A DNA stretch of 64,000 nucleotides from Prosapia bicincta (lineage: Eukaryota > Arthropoda > Insecta > Hemiptera > Cercopidae), in the NCBI GenBank assembly GCA_036971475.1, contig JBAIZL010000376.1:10348501-10412500 (forward strand), written 5' to 3'. This document shows, piece by piece, positions 1 to 11,470 of this stretch (its first letter is position 1; each line of letters begins with the position of its first letter). Position numbers and translations under genes: made by a program. The notes under the pieces are model-generated. The model ran no database searches and was not told where the DNA came from. It saw only the letters and a list, made by a program, of their open reading frames with translations.

Positions 1-415
1 TAGTTCTAGGTTATGGTAAATGTCTGTGTATTTGTGCCCTGTTTCTTTTATGTGATTGTAAAATGTTGAGTTGGTGTTTTGTTTGTGTTCGTCGACTCTT
101 TGTTTAAAGCTGCGACCTGTTTGCCCAATGTAGAATTTGTTAAATTTTTCGCAGTTTAGTTTGTATACGCCTGGTGCTTGTGGTTTATCTTTGTTGTTGG
201 TGTCGTGGTTTGTATTGTAACTTGTTATTAGTTTTATATCCTATTTTTTTAAATTTTCGGGCTATTTTCTTTGTTGTTTTGTTTATGTATAGTAATGTGA
301 AGTATTTGTTTTCCTTGTCTGTAGTGTTAAATTTAGTGTTTTTTTGTATTTTGTACCATAGTTTGTCAATGGAATGGACTACAAAATTCAAGAATTCATA
401 CAATAGTTTACTCAC
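1..415 (-). pseudogene. Penelope-like element fragment, GIY-YIG endonuclease region
   Basis: Read on the minus strand, about 185-415 encodes a lysine-rich linker ending in TNNKLQYKPR, and about 1-184 encodes a GIY-YIG nuclease core. The core has GVY (codons at 163-171), KLNCEKFNKF, then YIGQTGRSFKQR (YIG codons at 124-132), a following DEH, and FYNHIKETGH. In this nuclease fold the Y...YIG pair, the downstream Arg and a later acidic residue form the active site; PLEs use it with a telomerase-like reverse transcriptase for retrotransposition. The two parts lie in different frames: a stop follows the linker at about 185 and the nuclease resumes one frame over, so the copy is broken. The reverse transcriptase half that should lie to the right is absent, so it is 5'-truncated. 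The left end runs off the window. Family assignment is secure from the motif pattern; the subfamily is not. Confidence 0.88.
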
Positions 416-1330
416 GAACTAAAACAATTGAAACAGAAATGCTAAACAACTTCTCGTTATGCAGCATAAGTAAAGATTTCAAAGAAGTACTTTTCAGAGC
501 AAAGCACAAGGTTTGAGTTCTCTATTTAAGAAGACAACGCAAATAGGTCGATACAACTACTGAAAAGAAGAACACTATGTTCTATTCCACACAATGGAAT
601 TACGTTTTGTCGTATTATTGTCGCATATATGAGTCACCACACGGTGGTGTTTACGTAATCTGACGCAATTAGCTAACACAGGGAGTAAATAGTTTGAAAC
701 ACAACTGTGAACCTGCCTGACGGTGACGGTATTGCAACTGCACTCTGCCGCAAATAAATTGGTCAGATCGTTTAGATAAAATAAACTAGCCGTTATGAAA
801 TTTGTTTGCAAGTTTTTGCTTAAAACATGCGGGAGTCCGTTCTGGGCAGATGGCTTTCCATCTGTCTTTCTGCACAACTGCCACTGTTTTTATAAAAGAA
901 AATATTGCCACCAGTTTATCGCTGCATAAAAGGAAAAACTGAAATAGTGAAGCCATATTTTTTCTGCTAAAACAGCAACAGGTTATTAAGATCATATTTT
1001 GCAACGATACAATAAGAGCTTAGGTCTTACGTCACCACTTTCGTCATTTTGTATTTCTGAGAAAAGTAATCACTAAACGGAATTAACAATTTAAAAATTC
1101 ATTCAAATAAGAAAATGTTTTAAAATATTTTTGATAAAATAAACCACTAAAACAAAAACAGTAAACATTTGCCTAACTAATTATTTAAAATATAAAAGAA
1201 AATTAATGGTAGAAGGTTTAACTTTAACTTAACTTTAATCAATTTTACGTACTGCCAATAACCCAATATGATTTATACCTCCTACACAAGAGAAAGGAGT
1301 GTAAATATGGGTAGGATTAAGGTAAGCACA
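416..1330. other. Non-coding stretch, nothing recognised
   Basis: Mixed AT-rich sequence to the right of the PLE fragment. Two short overlapping minus-strand frames (575-877, 786-1004) have no recognisable motif or homology. No repeat or RNA gene is seen. Confidence 0.5.
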
Positions 1331-1634
1331 TTATACTTTGATTTAAAGTAGAATAGGAATGGTTCTGTGGCAGGGTAGGGAAGCGATGTTGTTAGTTCGA
1401 ACGTATTGACAGTCAAATCGCCACTGCCAGCAACTGAAATTGCAGAACGAAGCAAGCTACACCACTAGTAAATCACTCCACCACAGTTACAATGTCACTG
1501 AGCGACGAACGGAAGTTTAAAGTCAAATTGGCAACAGAATGTGAATTTCCTATTAGCCCAGGCGGCTGTAATCCCACTCACTCTGGTCGATTTCACCTAC
1601 GCAGAATTCTATTCTGTTTTAAATCAAACTATAA
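1331..1634. mobile_element. MITE-like element (family A), 304 bp
   Basis: The left end, beginning TTATACTTTGATTTAAAGTA, is matched by the inverted right end, which reads TTATAGTTTGATTTAAAACA on the other strand. The imperfect terminal inverted repeat is about 27 bp. The interior has no coding potential. Two further partial copies lie at 20827-21007 and 50790-50895. No clear target duplication is visible, so the superfamily is undetermined. Confidence 0.65.
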
Positions 1635-1639
1635 CACCT

Positions 1640-1915
1640 GGTGAGTATATAGAGGATTATGGTGTCACGTGGGCAGCCGCGTATGTGAAGTAGACCTACT
1701 CTCTATTGAAGGCTAAAAGACTACTCTATAGTAAGAAGGAAAGGGAAGGAGGGGTAGGGAAAATCATTGCGCAGTCTACATAATGATCCCTTGACACTAG
1801 GAATAGGGGAAAATTATTGCACCGTATAGGCATGGTCGATTACCTGAAAGAGACATTCCTTCACTCAGGGCAAAAAAAGATGTCTACCCTATACACGGAA
1901 AAATTCGAATACTAG
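1640..1915 (+). repeat. Family B repeat, about two degenerate ~170-bp units
   Basis: Contains the family landmark GAAGTAGACCTACTCTC, followed by GAAGGAAAGGGAAGG and a tail with TAATGATCCCTTGACACTAGGAATA. A second unit starts near 1830 (GGTCGATTACCTGAAAGAGA). The same order of landmarks recurs at 9986-10745, 25195-25345, 34796-34975, 42080-42440, 42930-43290 and 47985-48165, and inverted at 5436-5590 and 44268-44440. Its origin is unknown. Confidence 0.6.
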
Positions 1916-2870
1916 GCGACTGAAAAACAATAAATAACACAAGAAGATGTGGGATTAATAATGTGGACACATGTTTAAAATTTCCTTCAGGTTTCTATGG
2001 TTCAAGACACTACGGTGCTGTTATAAACAGATGAATGTTTTACATTGAATAACAAAAACTTACGGAAAAAATCTTCCGTCAACTACGGTGAAGTCCGAAC
2101 ACTATTCGGAAAGCAGAATTTATGGGTAAAAACGTTTATCGAAGAAAAATATTGGTACAAGTAAACTCATTAATTTCATTTCAATCAAATGAAAGTTTAT
2201 TAAATAAGAACACCAAAATACAATAACAAACTATATAAAAAAATACGAAATAACGTGGACCTTTGTGAAAATGATCATATTTCGAGCAATAATAGATTTA
2301 AACTTATAGTCTTATTCGAATTATTACAAAAAGTAAGAAACGTAAAACAATTAGAACTAAAACAATCACTTGTAAAAATAGAAGAGTTTACTATGTCAAA
2401 TCTTGAAGTCAATATGAAATATTAACCACAGAAGCTAAAAACAACTTTATTATCACAAGAGATAAGAATATCGCAAAACCGCGTTTCCTCTTGGTTCATG
2501 TACAGATCGCGAAAAGGCTGCGTTTACATTGCATAATTGGAGAATACTAATGTCAAAACGTTTATTAGACAGACACTATCGGAAATGAATTATTTTTGTT
2601 CAAAAAGATCCAAAAAAAAAGATCTAAACCTTCTGCATTGAATAACTAGCTTATTGCCTACCACACTTCGAACATTACATTCCTAAGTCTGCATTATTAT
2701 TCAAAAGCAATAAATTGATAGAGTTATTTACTGTATTACGAAATTATAGGTTATAATAATTATAAACACATTTGTGTAAAAATAGACTATGTTATTGTAT
2801 ACATTTAAAATTAAATTAAATATTTTTATATAAAACCTATATTCCTATTTATGTAGAAATAATAACGAAG
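1916..2870. other. AT-rich non-coding stretch
   Basis: Low-complexity AT-rich sequence without an open frame of note, a tandem repeat or a recognised element. Confidence 0.5.
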
Positions 2871-2879
2871 ATGCTCTCT

Positions 2880-3424
2880 AACTGCACGAGACATAAAGCC
2901 GATGTTATGGCCAGTTAGCAGGGAATTATGATTGAACTAATATTATTAATGACAAAAAATGATTTTATAGCCAATTAGCATCACATTCTGAAGCCACAAA
3001 TATTCATTTAGTAATTGATGATTTGATGTCCAATTTAAAAGAAAACGCAGACCACAAGACTAACTGATTTTACGGCCTATAACCAGGAGGTTATGAATAC
3101 ATCACTATTTATTACAAATCACTTATTTTACCGCAAAATACAGTAGCGACAAATTATGAAGCCACCAATATTCATGAAGTTATGGTCAATTACCAAGAAG
3201 CTATGAATATGATAATGCTTATTATAAATAACTGATGTTACGAATAATTAGCAACAAATTCTAAAGGCTCAAACATGAAGTGTAATTTGTTGTTTATGAT
3301 CAATTATCAAGAAATTAAAAATATAATATTATCATTATAAATATCTGATTTTGTAGTCAATCAGTAACCAATATAAATCCGTCAATATTCAAGGCGTGAC
3401 TGATGTTATAATCAATTATCAAGA
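2880..3424. repeat. Highly degenerate tandem repeat, unit near 110 bp
   Basis: Recurring blocks such as GTTATGGCCAGTTAGCA, TTTTATAGCCAATTAGCA, GTTATGGTCAATTACCAAGA and GTTTATGATCAATTATCAAG are spaced about 60-130 bp apart and interleaved with AAATTATGAAGCCACCAATA-like blocks. It looks like an old satellite in decay. It ends exactly where the 23-bp array begins, via TTATAATCAATTATCAAGA. Confidence 0.5.
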
Positions 3425-4539
3425 CGGAATCATCTCATTCAATATAACGGAATCGTCTTATTCAATATAACGGAATCGTCTTATTCAATATAACGGAATC
3501 GTCTCATTCAATATAACGGAATCATCTTATTCAAAATAACGGAATCGTCTCATTCAATATAACGGAATCATCTTATTCAATATAACGGAATCGTCTCATT
3601 CAATATAACGGAATCGTCTCATTCAATATAACGGAATCATCTTATTCAATATAACGGAATCGTCTCATTCAATATAACGGAATCGTCTCATTCAATATAA
3701 CGGAATCATCTTATTCGATACAACGGAATCGTCTCATTCAATATAACGGAATCGTCTCATTCAATATAACGGAATCATCTTATTCAAAATAACGGAATCG
3801 TCTCATTCAATATAACGGAATCATCTTATTCAATATAACGGAATCGTCTCATTCAATATAACGGAATCATCTTATTCAAAATAACGGAATCGTCTCATTC
3901 AATATAACGGAATCATCTTATTCAATATAACGGAATCGTCTCATTCAATATAACGGAATCATCTTATTCAATATAACGGAATCGTCTCATTCAATATAAC
4001 GGAATCATCTTATTCATTATAACGGAATCGTCTCATTCAATATAACGGAATCGTCTCATTCAATATAACGGAATCAACTTATTCAATATAACGGAATCAT
4101 CTCATTCAATATAACGGAATCAACGTATTCGATACAACGGAATCGTCTCATTCAATATAACGGAATCGTCTCATTCAATATAACGGAATCATCTTATTAA
4201 AAATAACGGAATCGTCTCATTCAATATAACGGAATCATCTTATTCAATATAACGGAATCGTCTCATTCAATGTAACGGAATCATCTTATTCAATATAACG
4301 GAATCATCTTATTCATTATAACGGAATCATCTTATTCAATATAACGGAATCATCTTCATCATTATAACGGAATCATCTTCATCATTATAACGGAATCGTC
4401 TCATTCAATATAACAAAATCATCTTATTCAATATAACGGAATCATCTTATTCATTATAACGGAATCATCTTATTCAATATAACGGAATCATCTTCATCAT
4501 TATAACAGAATCATCTTATTCATTATAACGGTATCGTCT
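3425..4539. repeat. Minisatellite array, 23-bp unit, about 48 copies
   Basis: The unit is ATAACGGAATCGTCTCATTC plus AAT. Two variants, CGTCTC and CATCTT, alternate in irregular patterns, which hints at a partial 46-bp higher-order unit. Toward the right end a shorter CATCATTATAACGG variant appears. Since 23 is not a multiple of three, a conserved coding role is unlikely. Confidence 0.95.
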
Positions 4540-5435
4540 GTTTTTGAAACTTTTATAGATAAGCAAACTAAATATAAACTGGTTTTATCAATTTTCTTAG
4601 GTTTTTTTGATTGAAGTTGAAGTCGTATTTGTAAACATCCCTTATACCATACATTGAAAAATTATTATTTATCTTGTCGATGTTTCTTTTAGGAACTGTT
4701 ACAGAAATGATAATTTAAATTAAACGTCCCCAAACGAACGAACGTCATGCAGTGGTGATGTGATAGGTCGCATTAGTTATTTCCACAGTGATATCTCCCC
4801 TTCACCATTCCATCTGAAATTGTACAAAAATCGTTTCCAAAATAGCGGAAAATAAAGCTAAAATGATATACTTAGCAGATTGCCGAGGGAGGAATGACGT
4901 TTCCTTTCATCTGTTCCCGAATGGTTGACATATATATGACGATATTTCAGACACAGAGGGAAATATTAGAGATATTTTAGTGGTGGACAAGGCAGAAGGG
5001 ATGAGGGTATTGACTTACTGTCAACGGAAAGGAAACAATCTTGTTTGTTAGTCAGGGCGGAAGTGGGGTGGGGGGTGCCTAGAGCTTAAGCAGCTTCTCT
5101 TATCTTGCTTCAAACAAAATTTAATCTGACAATGTTATGAAGAGGTAAATGGACTTTGGAGGGGAGTGAACTTTTCTCACGTAATTACTCTTTATTCCTT
5201 AAGTATTAGACTTGTCCGCTATTAATTCGACGTATTAACAACTTATGGAATTGGGTTAAAAGAAAACCTAATTTGATATTGTTTTCTAACTAATAGAAAA
5301 TCGAAAATTAAATTGTTTTTGTATTTATCTAGTTACGTTACTTGTTATTACAGGCTAGTATATTATTCTGTTACGATTATTTAAAAAAATGTACAATTAA
5401 TTCATTCAATACATTAAATCATTACGGAGCCGTGT
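4540..5435. other. Non-coding stretch
   Basis: No gene, RNA or repeat recognised. It includes a short purine-rich, G-rich stretch near 5050-5075. Confidence 0.5.
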
Positions 5436-5590
5436 AGTGGTTAAACATGTATCTCTCACACCGATAGAGCGATGTCTACTTCAGACAAGCACCTCTGTCT
5501 ACGTGAAGACATTCCTGCCCTACTCTCCATTGTGTCCCTTCCTCGCCCTACCTCACCTCTAGGTTTCATTCCCCAACCGTTCTTACACTA
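5436..5590 (-). repeat. Family B repeat, single inverted degenerate unit
   Basis: The reverse complement carries GTCTGAAGTAGACATCGCTC and a GGTGAGGTAGGGCGAGGAAG block, matching the order of landmarks in the other family B copies. It is diverged. Confidence 0.4.
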
Positions 5591-5890
5591 GGCTGAAAGA
5601 CATCACAATGACCCCGATGTATACAACATTCATATACGATGCCATGATTCTTACCTTAATCTCTCTTATATTCACAACCCTTTTCCAGTCCTTCATGAGC
5701 GATAATAGACAAATAGATTGGTCACCGTAATAGACACACTCAAAAGTCATTACACGGAACAGAACAACGGTTCAACCGCGACAGCATAATCGCTCCACGA
5801 TGGTTTCGCAGTATCCTGCAATGTCATTAACCAGATTAAACGCCAAAAAACACTTGAAGTTTTCGTGTTGGACATCTTGATTTTTTTAAA

Positions 5891-6325
5891 TTACTTTAGT
5901 AGTCTATCACTTGGCAAAAAAACCACTAATTACTGATTTTTTTCAGCAGACGCGTTTCGGACTAGACCAGGGCATTGTTCAATGTTGTGAGTCACGGACA
6001 AGACTGTTGCTCAGGTGTGTTGCGTTGGTGTGAGCCTTTGGTGTACGAGATATACAAACACCACATTCTAAACAACAAAACACTCACAATCGAATACTAT
6101 ATCTGAACAAATAATTAATAACTACTTTATGAACAATAATACACTACATAACCCCAATACACCACATAACACCAATATACCACAGACTCATACCGACGTA
6201 ACACGCCTGAGCAACAGTCTTGTCCTTGACTTACAGCATTGAATAATCCACTGACCTAGTGCGAAACGCGCTGCTGAAAAATATCAGAAAGTAGTGGGTA
6301 AGTAGTAATACTAAAAGTAGTTAAA
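5891..6325. repeat. Inverted pair of PLE ends with hammerhead-like motifs
   Basis: Left arm 5891-6024 and right arm 6197-6325 are inverted copies. The shared part includes GACAAGACTGTTGCTCAG and CGCGTTTCG/CGAAACGCG. On the plus strand the right arm has TTGAATAA (6239), a CACT...AGTG hairpin, GAAA at 6263-6266 and the self-complementary GCGC. On the minus strand the left arm has TTGAACAA, GAAA (complement of 5955-5958) and palindromic ACGCGT (5950-5955). The spacer 6025-6196 contains imperfect repeats of CACCACATAACACCAATA and no open frame. The arms read outward, as in the other palindromic PLE ends of this window. Confidence 0.75.
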
Positions 6326-7270
6326 ATATATAATAATATCTCTCCAATTCTCTACCATTCGTAGCAACTATAAAACAGCAGCTGCTAGATTCCTCCTGGA
6401 TTTCTTGAAACACACAAAGAACTTAATACAGAAGATATAGGCACATACATATCACGCCTGTATGGTTAAAGAGAACATAGACGGTCAGGAAGACATATTA
6501 TCTTTGAGGAATTGCTTAGCAGAGTTACAAGTAAACAACATTTTCTGTTAGATGTATTTTCATCGCTTATATTTACTAACGTCTGGCAGAAGAACTTGTT
6601 AAACATTTCAGAATTACCCTTCTGGAACGTGTACGCTAGTTACATTAGGCAGCCCATCTCTAGCAGTGAAGAGAAGCAAGCTCGAGATTTTGTTTTGTGT
6701 TTGGTTTTTTAGTTTCAAGACAGTTAGCCAGGATAATAATCGTCTAGGAAGGCTAGGAAAGGACTGTGAATAAAGGTGGGATTACAGCAGGGACGTGAAA
6801 TCTCCTGGCACAGGTTATAGAGAAGATATTACATCATGTGTGCAGGGTTACGTGTCTGAACGAAACGCACTCTCGACCACGATTGTAAAGAGGGTCGTTA
6901 GACATCTGCTGAAATAAAAGTTGAATGTAGAAGGAATTAGGTTGCCTACACTCTATGCCTAATTTCAAAATCTTGATCCTTTCGTTTTTATTTGTCTCTT
7001 GATCACTTCATTTAAATCTCTGTTTTTTTTTAAATTCCAAAGGCTACAGAAATTTCTTAGAATATAATATGTTGACCTTATCTCCCATCCTAAACGTACT
7101 TTTACAATATCCTAATTCAAATAATTTCAAAATTTTGATTTATTTTTCCAAGCTTCGAATCTATACATTGATCCACAAATACTGTATTCGTCAATACCAA
7201 GTTATTTTTACTCATAAAGATTTCATCTTTAGCCCTTTTGACCTTAAAAAATATGTATATATTTTTGTAA
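6326..7270. other. Non-coding stretch
   Basis: Short plus-strand open frames at 6512-6712 and 7069-7284 have no recognisable motif. No repeat recognised. Confidence 0.45.
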
Positions 7271-7345
7271 ACCATAATAAATAAAATTTATTGCTTGACG
7301 AATAATATCTCAAGAACGTTTCGTCCACGCTACGGCATAGGTCTA
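7270..7345 (-). ncRNA. Possible PLE-end hammerhead-like motif
   Basis: The minus strand reads GCCGTAGCGTGGACGAAACG and continues TTCTTGAG, so GAAA (complement of 7319-7322) is followed by palindromic AACGTT (7315-7320) and an AATAAA-bearing tail. The CTGANGA box is not convincing, so this is a weaker member of the set. Confidence 0.4.
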
Positions 7346-8740
7346 CCTTCTACAAACGATCCCGTTTATGGGATTCGTCATTTTTGCATACTTTCCAATA
7401 CAAATGGGTTATTTCCCAATCTTGGACCCAAATATCCTACAAGATAGTGTCTCGGGTAGACACCTTTCTCATAAGGCTAGAGTTACAGGTCCTCAGTTAT
7501 ACGAGCCTTCCATATATCTCACGTCAGGGATTCTTACCACAATCTTAGCTGTATTGACAATCCAAAAGTTTCATTTAAAGGCCACAATAGCCTATCTTAC
7601 TAATTCAAAAACACACAAATGAAGTCATGACAAAACAATAGTTTCAAATAAGTAGCTCAAAACACACGATTAGTCCAAATAGATTGTAAAATTATATTAG
7701 ATTGTATCAGACTGGATTAGATTTTATATTCGATTGTAATTATATATAATTGCAAAATTTTGAAACAAATACTTTCCAATGTCAATTTTAAATGAATTAT
7801 CTAGGGTGCGTCCCCCTGCCCTAAAACCTGTTCTAAGCTATTGGAGTGAATCAAATACGTTTTCAAATTAAAAGCAAAACAATTTTCTAGGGGACGGTTA
7901 AGAAAAAACGCTCTTTATAACTGTTAATAAGCACAAGTCAACTGCCTTGATATCTAACTGCAAATAACAATTTCTAAAACGAGCCCGATCTTATGCTCTT
8001 ATCGGTAGGAATTTTAACCGAAAATACAAGATTCTTCAGCTCATCCGGACAGGAATGTTCACAGAGTGAATGCGCCCAAGTTGTAGCCCAGAATACCCGA
8101 CCGTCTACAAGCAAGGGATCATTAATTCGGTAACGCGTAATTTGAAATACTTTCCGATACAGAGTCGAGAAGCAGCACCTTTGACCGTCACGTTTAATTT
8201 GTAAAGCAGACGTGACGAGTGCATGTTGGCTGACCGCCACGAGCCTGCAACCGATAGCCGGCTTCCTACAAAGTCCCGGATTAGAATAGAAGGTAGGACG
8301 TTGCTCTTGCAGTTGGTGACAGCAGACAACACCAAGAAGAAACTAAATACTATTGGACGAGGAGAACGTTGAACGGGAAAGTTGTCGCTTTCAGAATACC
8401 TTTTCTCCGTCTGGAATTCTATTAAAGTTGAAAGCTTTAAAAATAACTTTATTTAGCGTTATATTATTTTACACTAGAAATCCCAACTTGAAATACTGGA
8501 ATATTAAAGTAGAATATATGACGTCCGTCATAAAAACTACGTCATAAAGAACACTACTTTCATTGTAAACAACACAACCTGATTAAAACTGTAAAACCTC
8601 TAAACATATGTTCTGAATCTATAATCGAGTATAATTGACGATTTTAACTTGGCCAAGAAAGACAATAAATATCGAATACATAATTCTAAGAAGGGATCTA
8701 AGAAGGTTTTACAGTGTTAGAGGAATGTGACTATTAATAA
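7346..8740. other. Non-coding stretch with a GC-richer patch
   Basis: An open frame at 7368-7622 and two overlapping minus-strand frames in the GC-richer patch 7974-8335 have no motif I recognise. Around 7680-7745 there are loose AGATTGTA-type repeats. No gene is supported. Confidence 0.4.
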
Positions 8741-9595
8741 ATACAAATAAAAAAAAAACATAGGAACAAGTTGTACAATGGTATAATGTCATGGAAAAAA
8801 CGTATAAGAGACCTAAGAAAAAATAACAACTCGGAGGATGAAACGATTACGTCAGAAGACAAGTGAAAAAAGAGAAAAATTAGAAAAACCAGTTATAATA
8901 TCGGAAGGCTATTTAGAAAGGACAAGTCATAACATAATATAATGAAGAAGACATTGAGACAGATCGAGGAAAAAAATGAAAAGATGATATAGGAAGAATA
9001 CTGATAAAGAACAACCGACAAAATGGAACAATTACATAAGAAAACATAAAGACATAAAAAAGAAATAAACATTGAAAAAATATTTTAAAATTAAATTATT
9101 TCGAAAGACAATTGAGAAAAAACGAGATAGACATGAAAAATGGCATAGAAATCTTAGAAGAACAAATGATAATTTATAATTATGTAAAAAGAAATAACAA
9201 ACAGAGAATGAAATAAAGACAGAGAAAACAACAACAAATCAGACAGTTGTTTTGGTAGATTATCAAGAAATAACAAGATATCGAAAGATGTTACTAAAAG
9301 AATATCGATAATGAACGAATCAAAGAATGAAATGAAGGGATAAAAGAATATCTAGATAAGTCATAGCACGAAATAATAACAAGGGAAGAAGATATAGTGA
9401 CGTAAGAAGAAACAACAGCTCAGGAAATGTGTTAAAAGAAGATGGGAAACACGTAATAAGACAGTGAAATGATGATGTCAGGAGAATACTGAGAAAAAGG
9501 AGACAAAGAGATGTTATATATAGGAGAGAAAAATTGACGAAGGGATTTGTGTAGGAATAAATATCTGAGGACCCAGAGAAGAGGTGATTCAACAT
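8741..9595. repeat. Long purine-rich, degenerate repetitive tract
   Basis: The plus strand is strongly A+G biased for about 850 bp. Recurring words include AGAAGAA, GAAAAAATGAAAAGATGAT and AAATAACAA-type blocks. It resembles the tract at 55400-56160. Minus-strand frames across it are pyrimidine-rich by-products. Confidence 0.5.
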
Positions 9596-9985
9596 AATAC
9601 CCTACTTCTCGTTTGTTGTAACGCATTCACTATTAAACGTTTCCGATTTGAATCATACTTCACAAACGTTTTCGTATCAAACATGACAAAATGTATCCGA
9701 TATAAAAGCAGCCGATAATAAAAGACACAAGCTGTTTACATAACTGGGAAACTTTTGATTAGTTGACGACGTGATGAATTTAAAGCAGCACTGTCTACGT
9801 ACATCCATTATTCATAAAGTGGATGGCACGACCTTTGAACTCTCTAGTTGAGTTGTCATGTTAGACAGGAAATACCACGACTCACAAGCCATCCATATAG
9901 CCAACTGGTCAATTAAACTCACTGTTCTACTACCATTCAGAACGTGAACTGTGTTTCTTCAAGTGTGTGGTAGTGTTACATCGAT
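9596..9985. other. Non-coding stretch
   Basis: No gene, RNA or repeat recognised. Confidence 0.45.
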
Positions 9986-10745
9986 CACGCAGGCCATGCT
10001 TATTTCACTACTTTAGTATGGAGTAGATCTACTCTCCGTCGGGATAATGCAAATATCCCAACCACTTACACCCTCTTGTAAAATGAATAGAAAGAATAGG
10101 CTAATGGTATTCAGTATACCCACGAAAGGACATTATTTACCCTATTACTAATCCTAGGGAGAAATTTCAACACTGGTGGGTACGGTCGCTTACCTCAAGT
10201 AGATAAACTCTCCGTAGGTGTTATACAAATATCCAAACCAGTTACACATCTTATCCGAAGAATAGGAAGAATGATAATATTCGAGATAACCAGGAAAAAG
10301 ACACTATGGTCTCCTGATACAAAGAGAGGAAATTATAACATTGGTGGGTTCGGTTATTTACTGAAGCAGACCTCCTGTCTCTCAGGTTCATAAAATATCC
10401 AAACCAGTTACAGCCTCTTTCAAGAAGAATGGGATGAATGATGGCATTCGGCATAACCAGTAAAAAAAAGGACATTGTGATCTCCTGATATTAAAAATAA
10501 GGGGCAATTATAACATTGCTGGGTATGGTTGATTGCCTCTTGTAAGAAGAATAGGAAGAATGAATGTATTCGGCATAACCAGGTATTATTGATTCGGGAT
10601 AACCAGGTATTCGGGATTGTATGATCTCCTGATACTAAGAGTAATGGGCAATTATAACACGGGTAGGCACGAATGCTTAACTGAATTAGACCTCTAAACC
10701 GGGATGAAGAGAGGTATCTGCTTGCTACCTGACCCAATTTGTCCA
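9986..10745 (+). repeat. Family B repeat array, four to five ~170-bp units
   Basis: Unit landmarks recur: GAGTAGATCTACTCTCCGTC (near 10022), AAGTAGATAAACTCTCCGTA (near 10198), GAAGCAGACCTCCTGTCTCTC (near 10364) and GAATTAGACCTCTAAACC (near 10684). Each is followed by an AAGAATAGGAAGAATG block, GATCTCCTGATACTAA and GGGCAATTATAACA. Spacing is about 165-175 bp, close to nucleosome repeat length; one unit carries a deletion and a short internal duplication (GATAACCAGGTATT). Confidence 0.7.
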
Positions 10746-11095
10746 AAAGGGCTAGTGAAGAAAAGGAATACTTTTAATCTACATATATAAAAATACGATG
10801 TACAATAGTAGCTACATTTTGAATTAAGAGCAAATGAACTCTAGTTTCGGATATTACTTATTAGACAAGTTGTAATATCTTTATGAATCCTTGACCTACG
10901 CAATTTCTTTTTGCTGAAATCCTTTATTCATTCATCTAAATGTATTTCTTAATTCTATCCTCTTCCAATATCTATTCAATTTTGATGTTTTTTCCTTTTT
11001 GTTGATGTTATCAGGCTATTTTATTAAAATATTGTGTATAAAATGTATACTAAACCACTGAGTCGCGTAGGATTTGTTCTACATAAATTTTGTAA
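10746..11095. other. AT-rich non-coding stretch
   Basis: No gene, RNA or repeat recognised. Confidence 0.45.
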
Positions 11096-11470
11096 AAACA
11101 CAATCGATATCTCGGTATAAGGGGAGAACGAGCAAGGGTGCCCACTTGTCAGGAGATGCATGAATGGAAGGGGTGGGGATTAATTCATCCCCACCTATAA
11201 GCAAGATTTATACTGTAAGGGCGGTCGACGATAGGGGAGCGGTCGTGTGTGTACTTCCGAGCCTCGGGCCAGTTTGGTTGTAATTCCCACAATACGATGC
11301 CTCACATCGTAATCGTAACTGAGGTTTGGCTACTACGGGGCTGATCCGAGTTAGCGAAACCGTGGTCAACGCGCCTCAGTGGTTCGAAAATAAATTAGAA
11401 AGGTCGATGAACCGTGCGCGGAATGCTTTTCCGGCCTATCCCAACGAAGGGTAAATTATGGAAAACCTGG
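11096..11470. other. GC-rich island with hairpins, unidentified
   Basis: This block stands out from its AT-rich surroundings. It contains a near-perfect hairpin at 11172-11195 (GGTGGGGAT, 6-nt loop, ATCCCCACC) and a smaller one, ACGATGcctcaCATCGT, at about 11294-11310. It also has GTGGTTCGAA, which weakly resembles a tRNA B box. No continuous open frame crosses it. It could be a structured RNA gene, a SINE-like insertion or an exon; nothing decides this. Confidence 0.35.

Noticed and set aside
2480..2500. GAAACGCGG on the minus strand as another ribozyme-like end
   Set aside because: No CTGANGA-like box or hairpin upstream and no flanking similarity to the other ends.
8585..8725. Short inverted repeat CTGTAAAACCT / AGGTTTTACAG
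   Set aside because: Only about 11 bp, no extended arms or target duplication; likely chance in AT-rich sequence.
11335..11375. CTGATCCGAGTTAGCGAAAC as a hammerhead core
   Set aside because: The invariant GA after CTGAN is missing, and stems II and III do not form.
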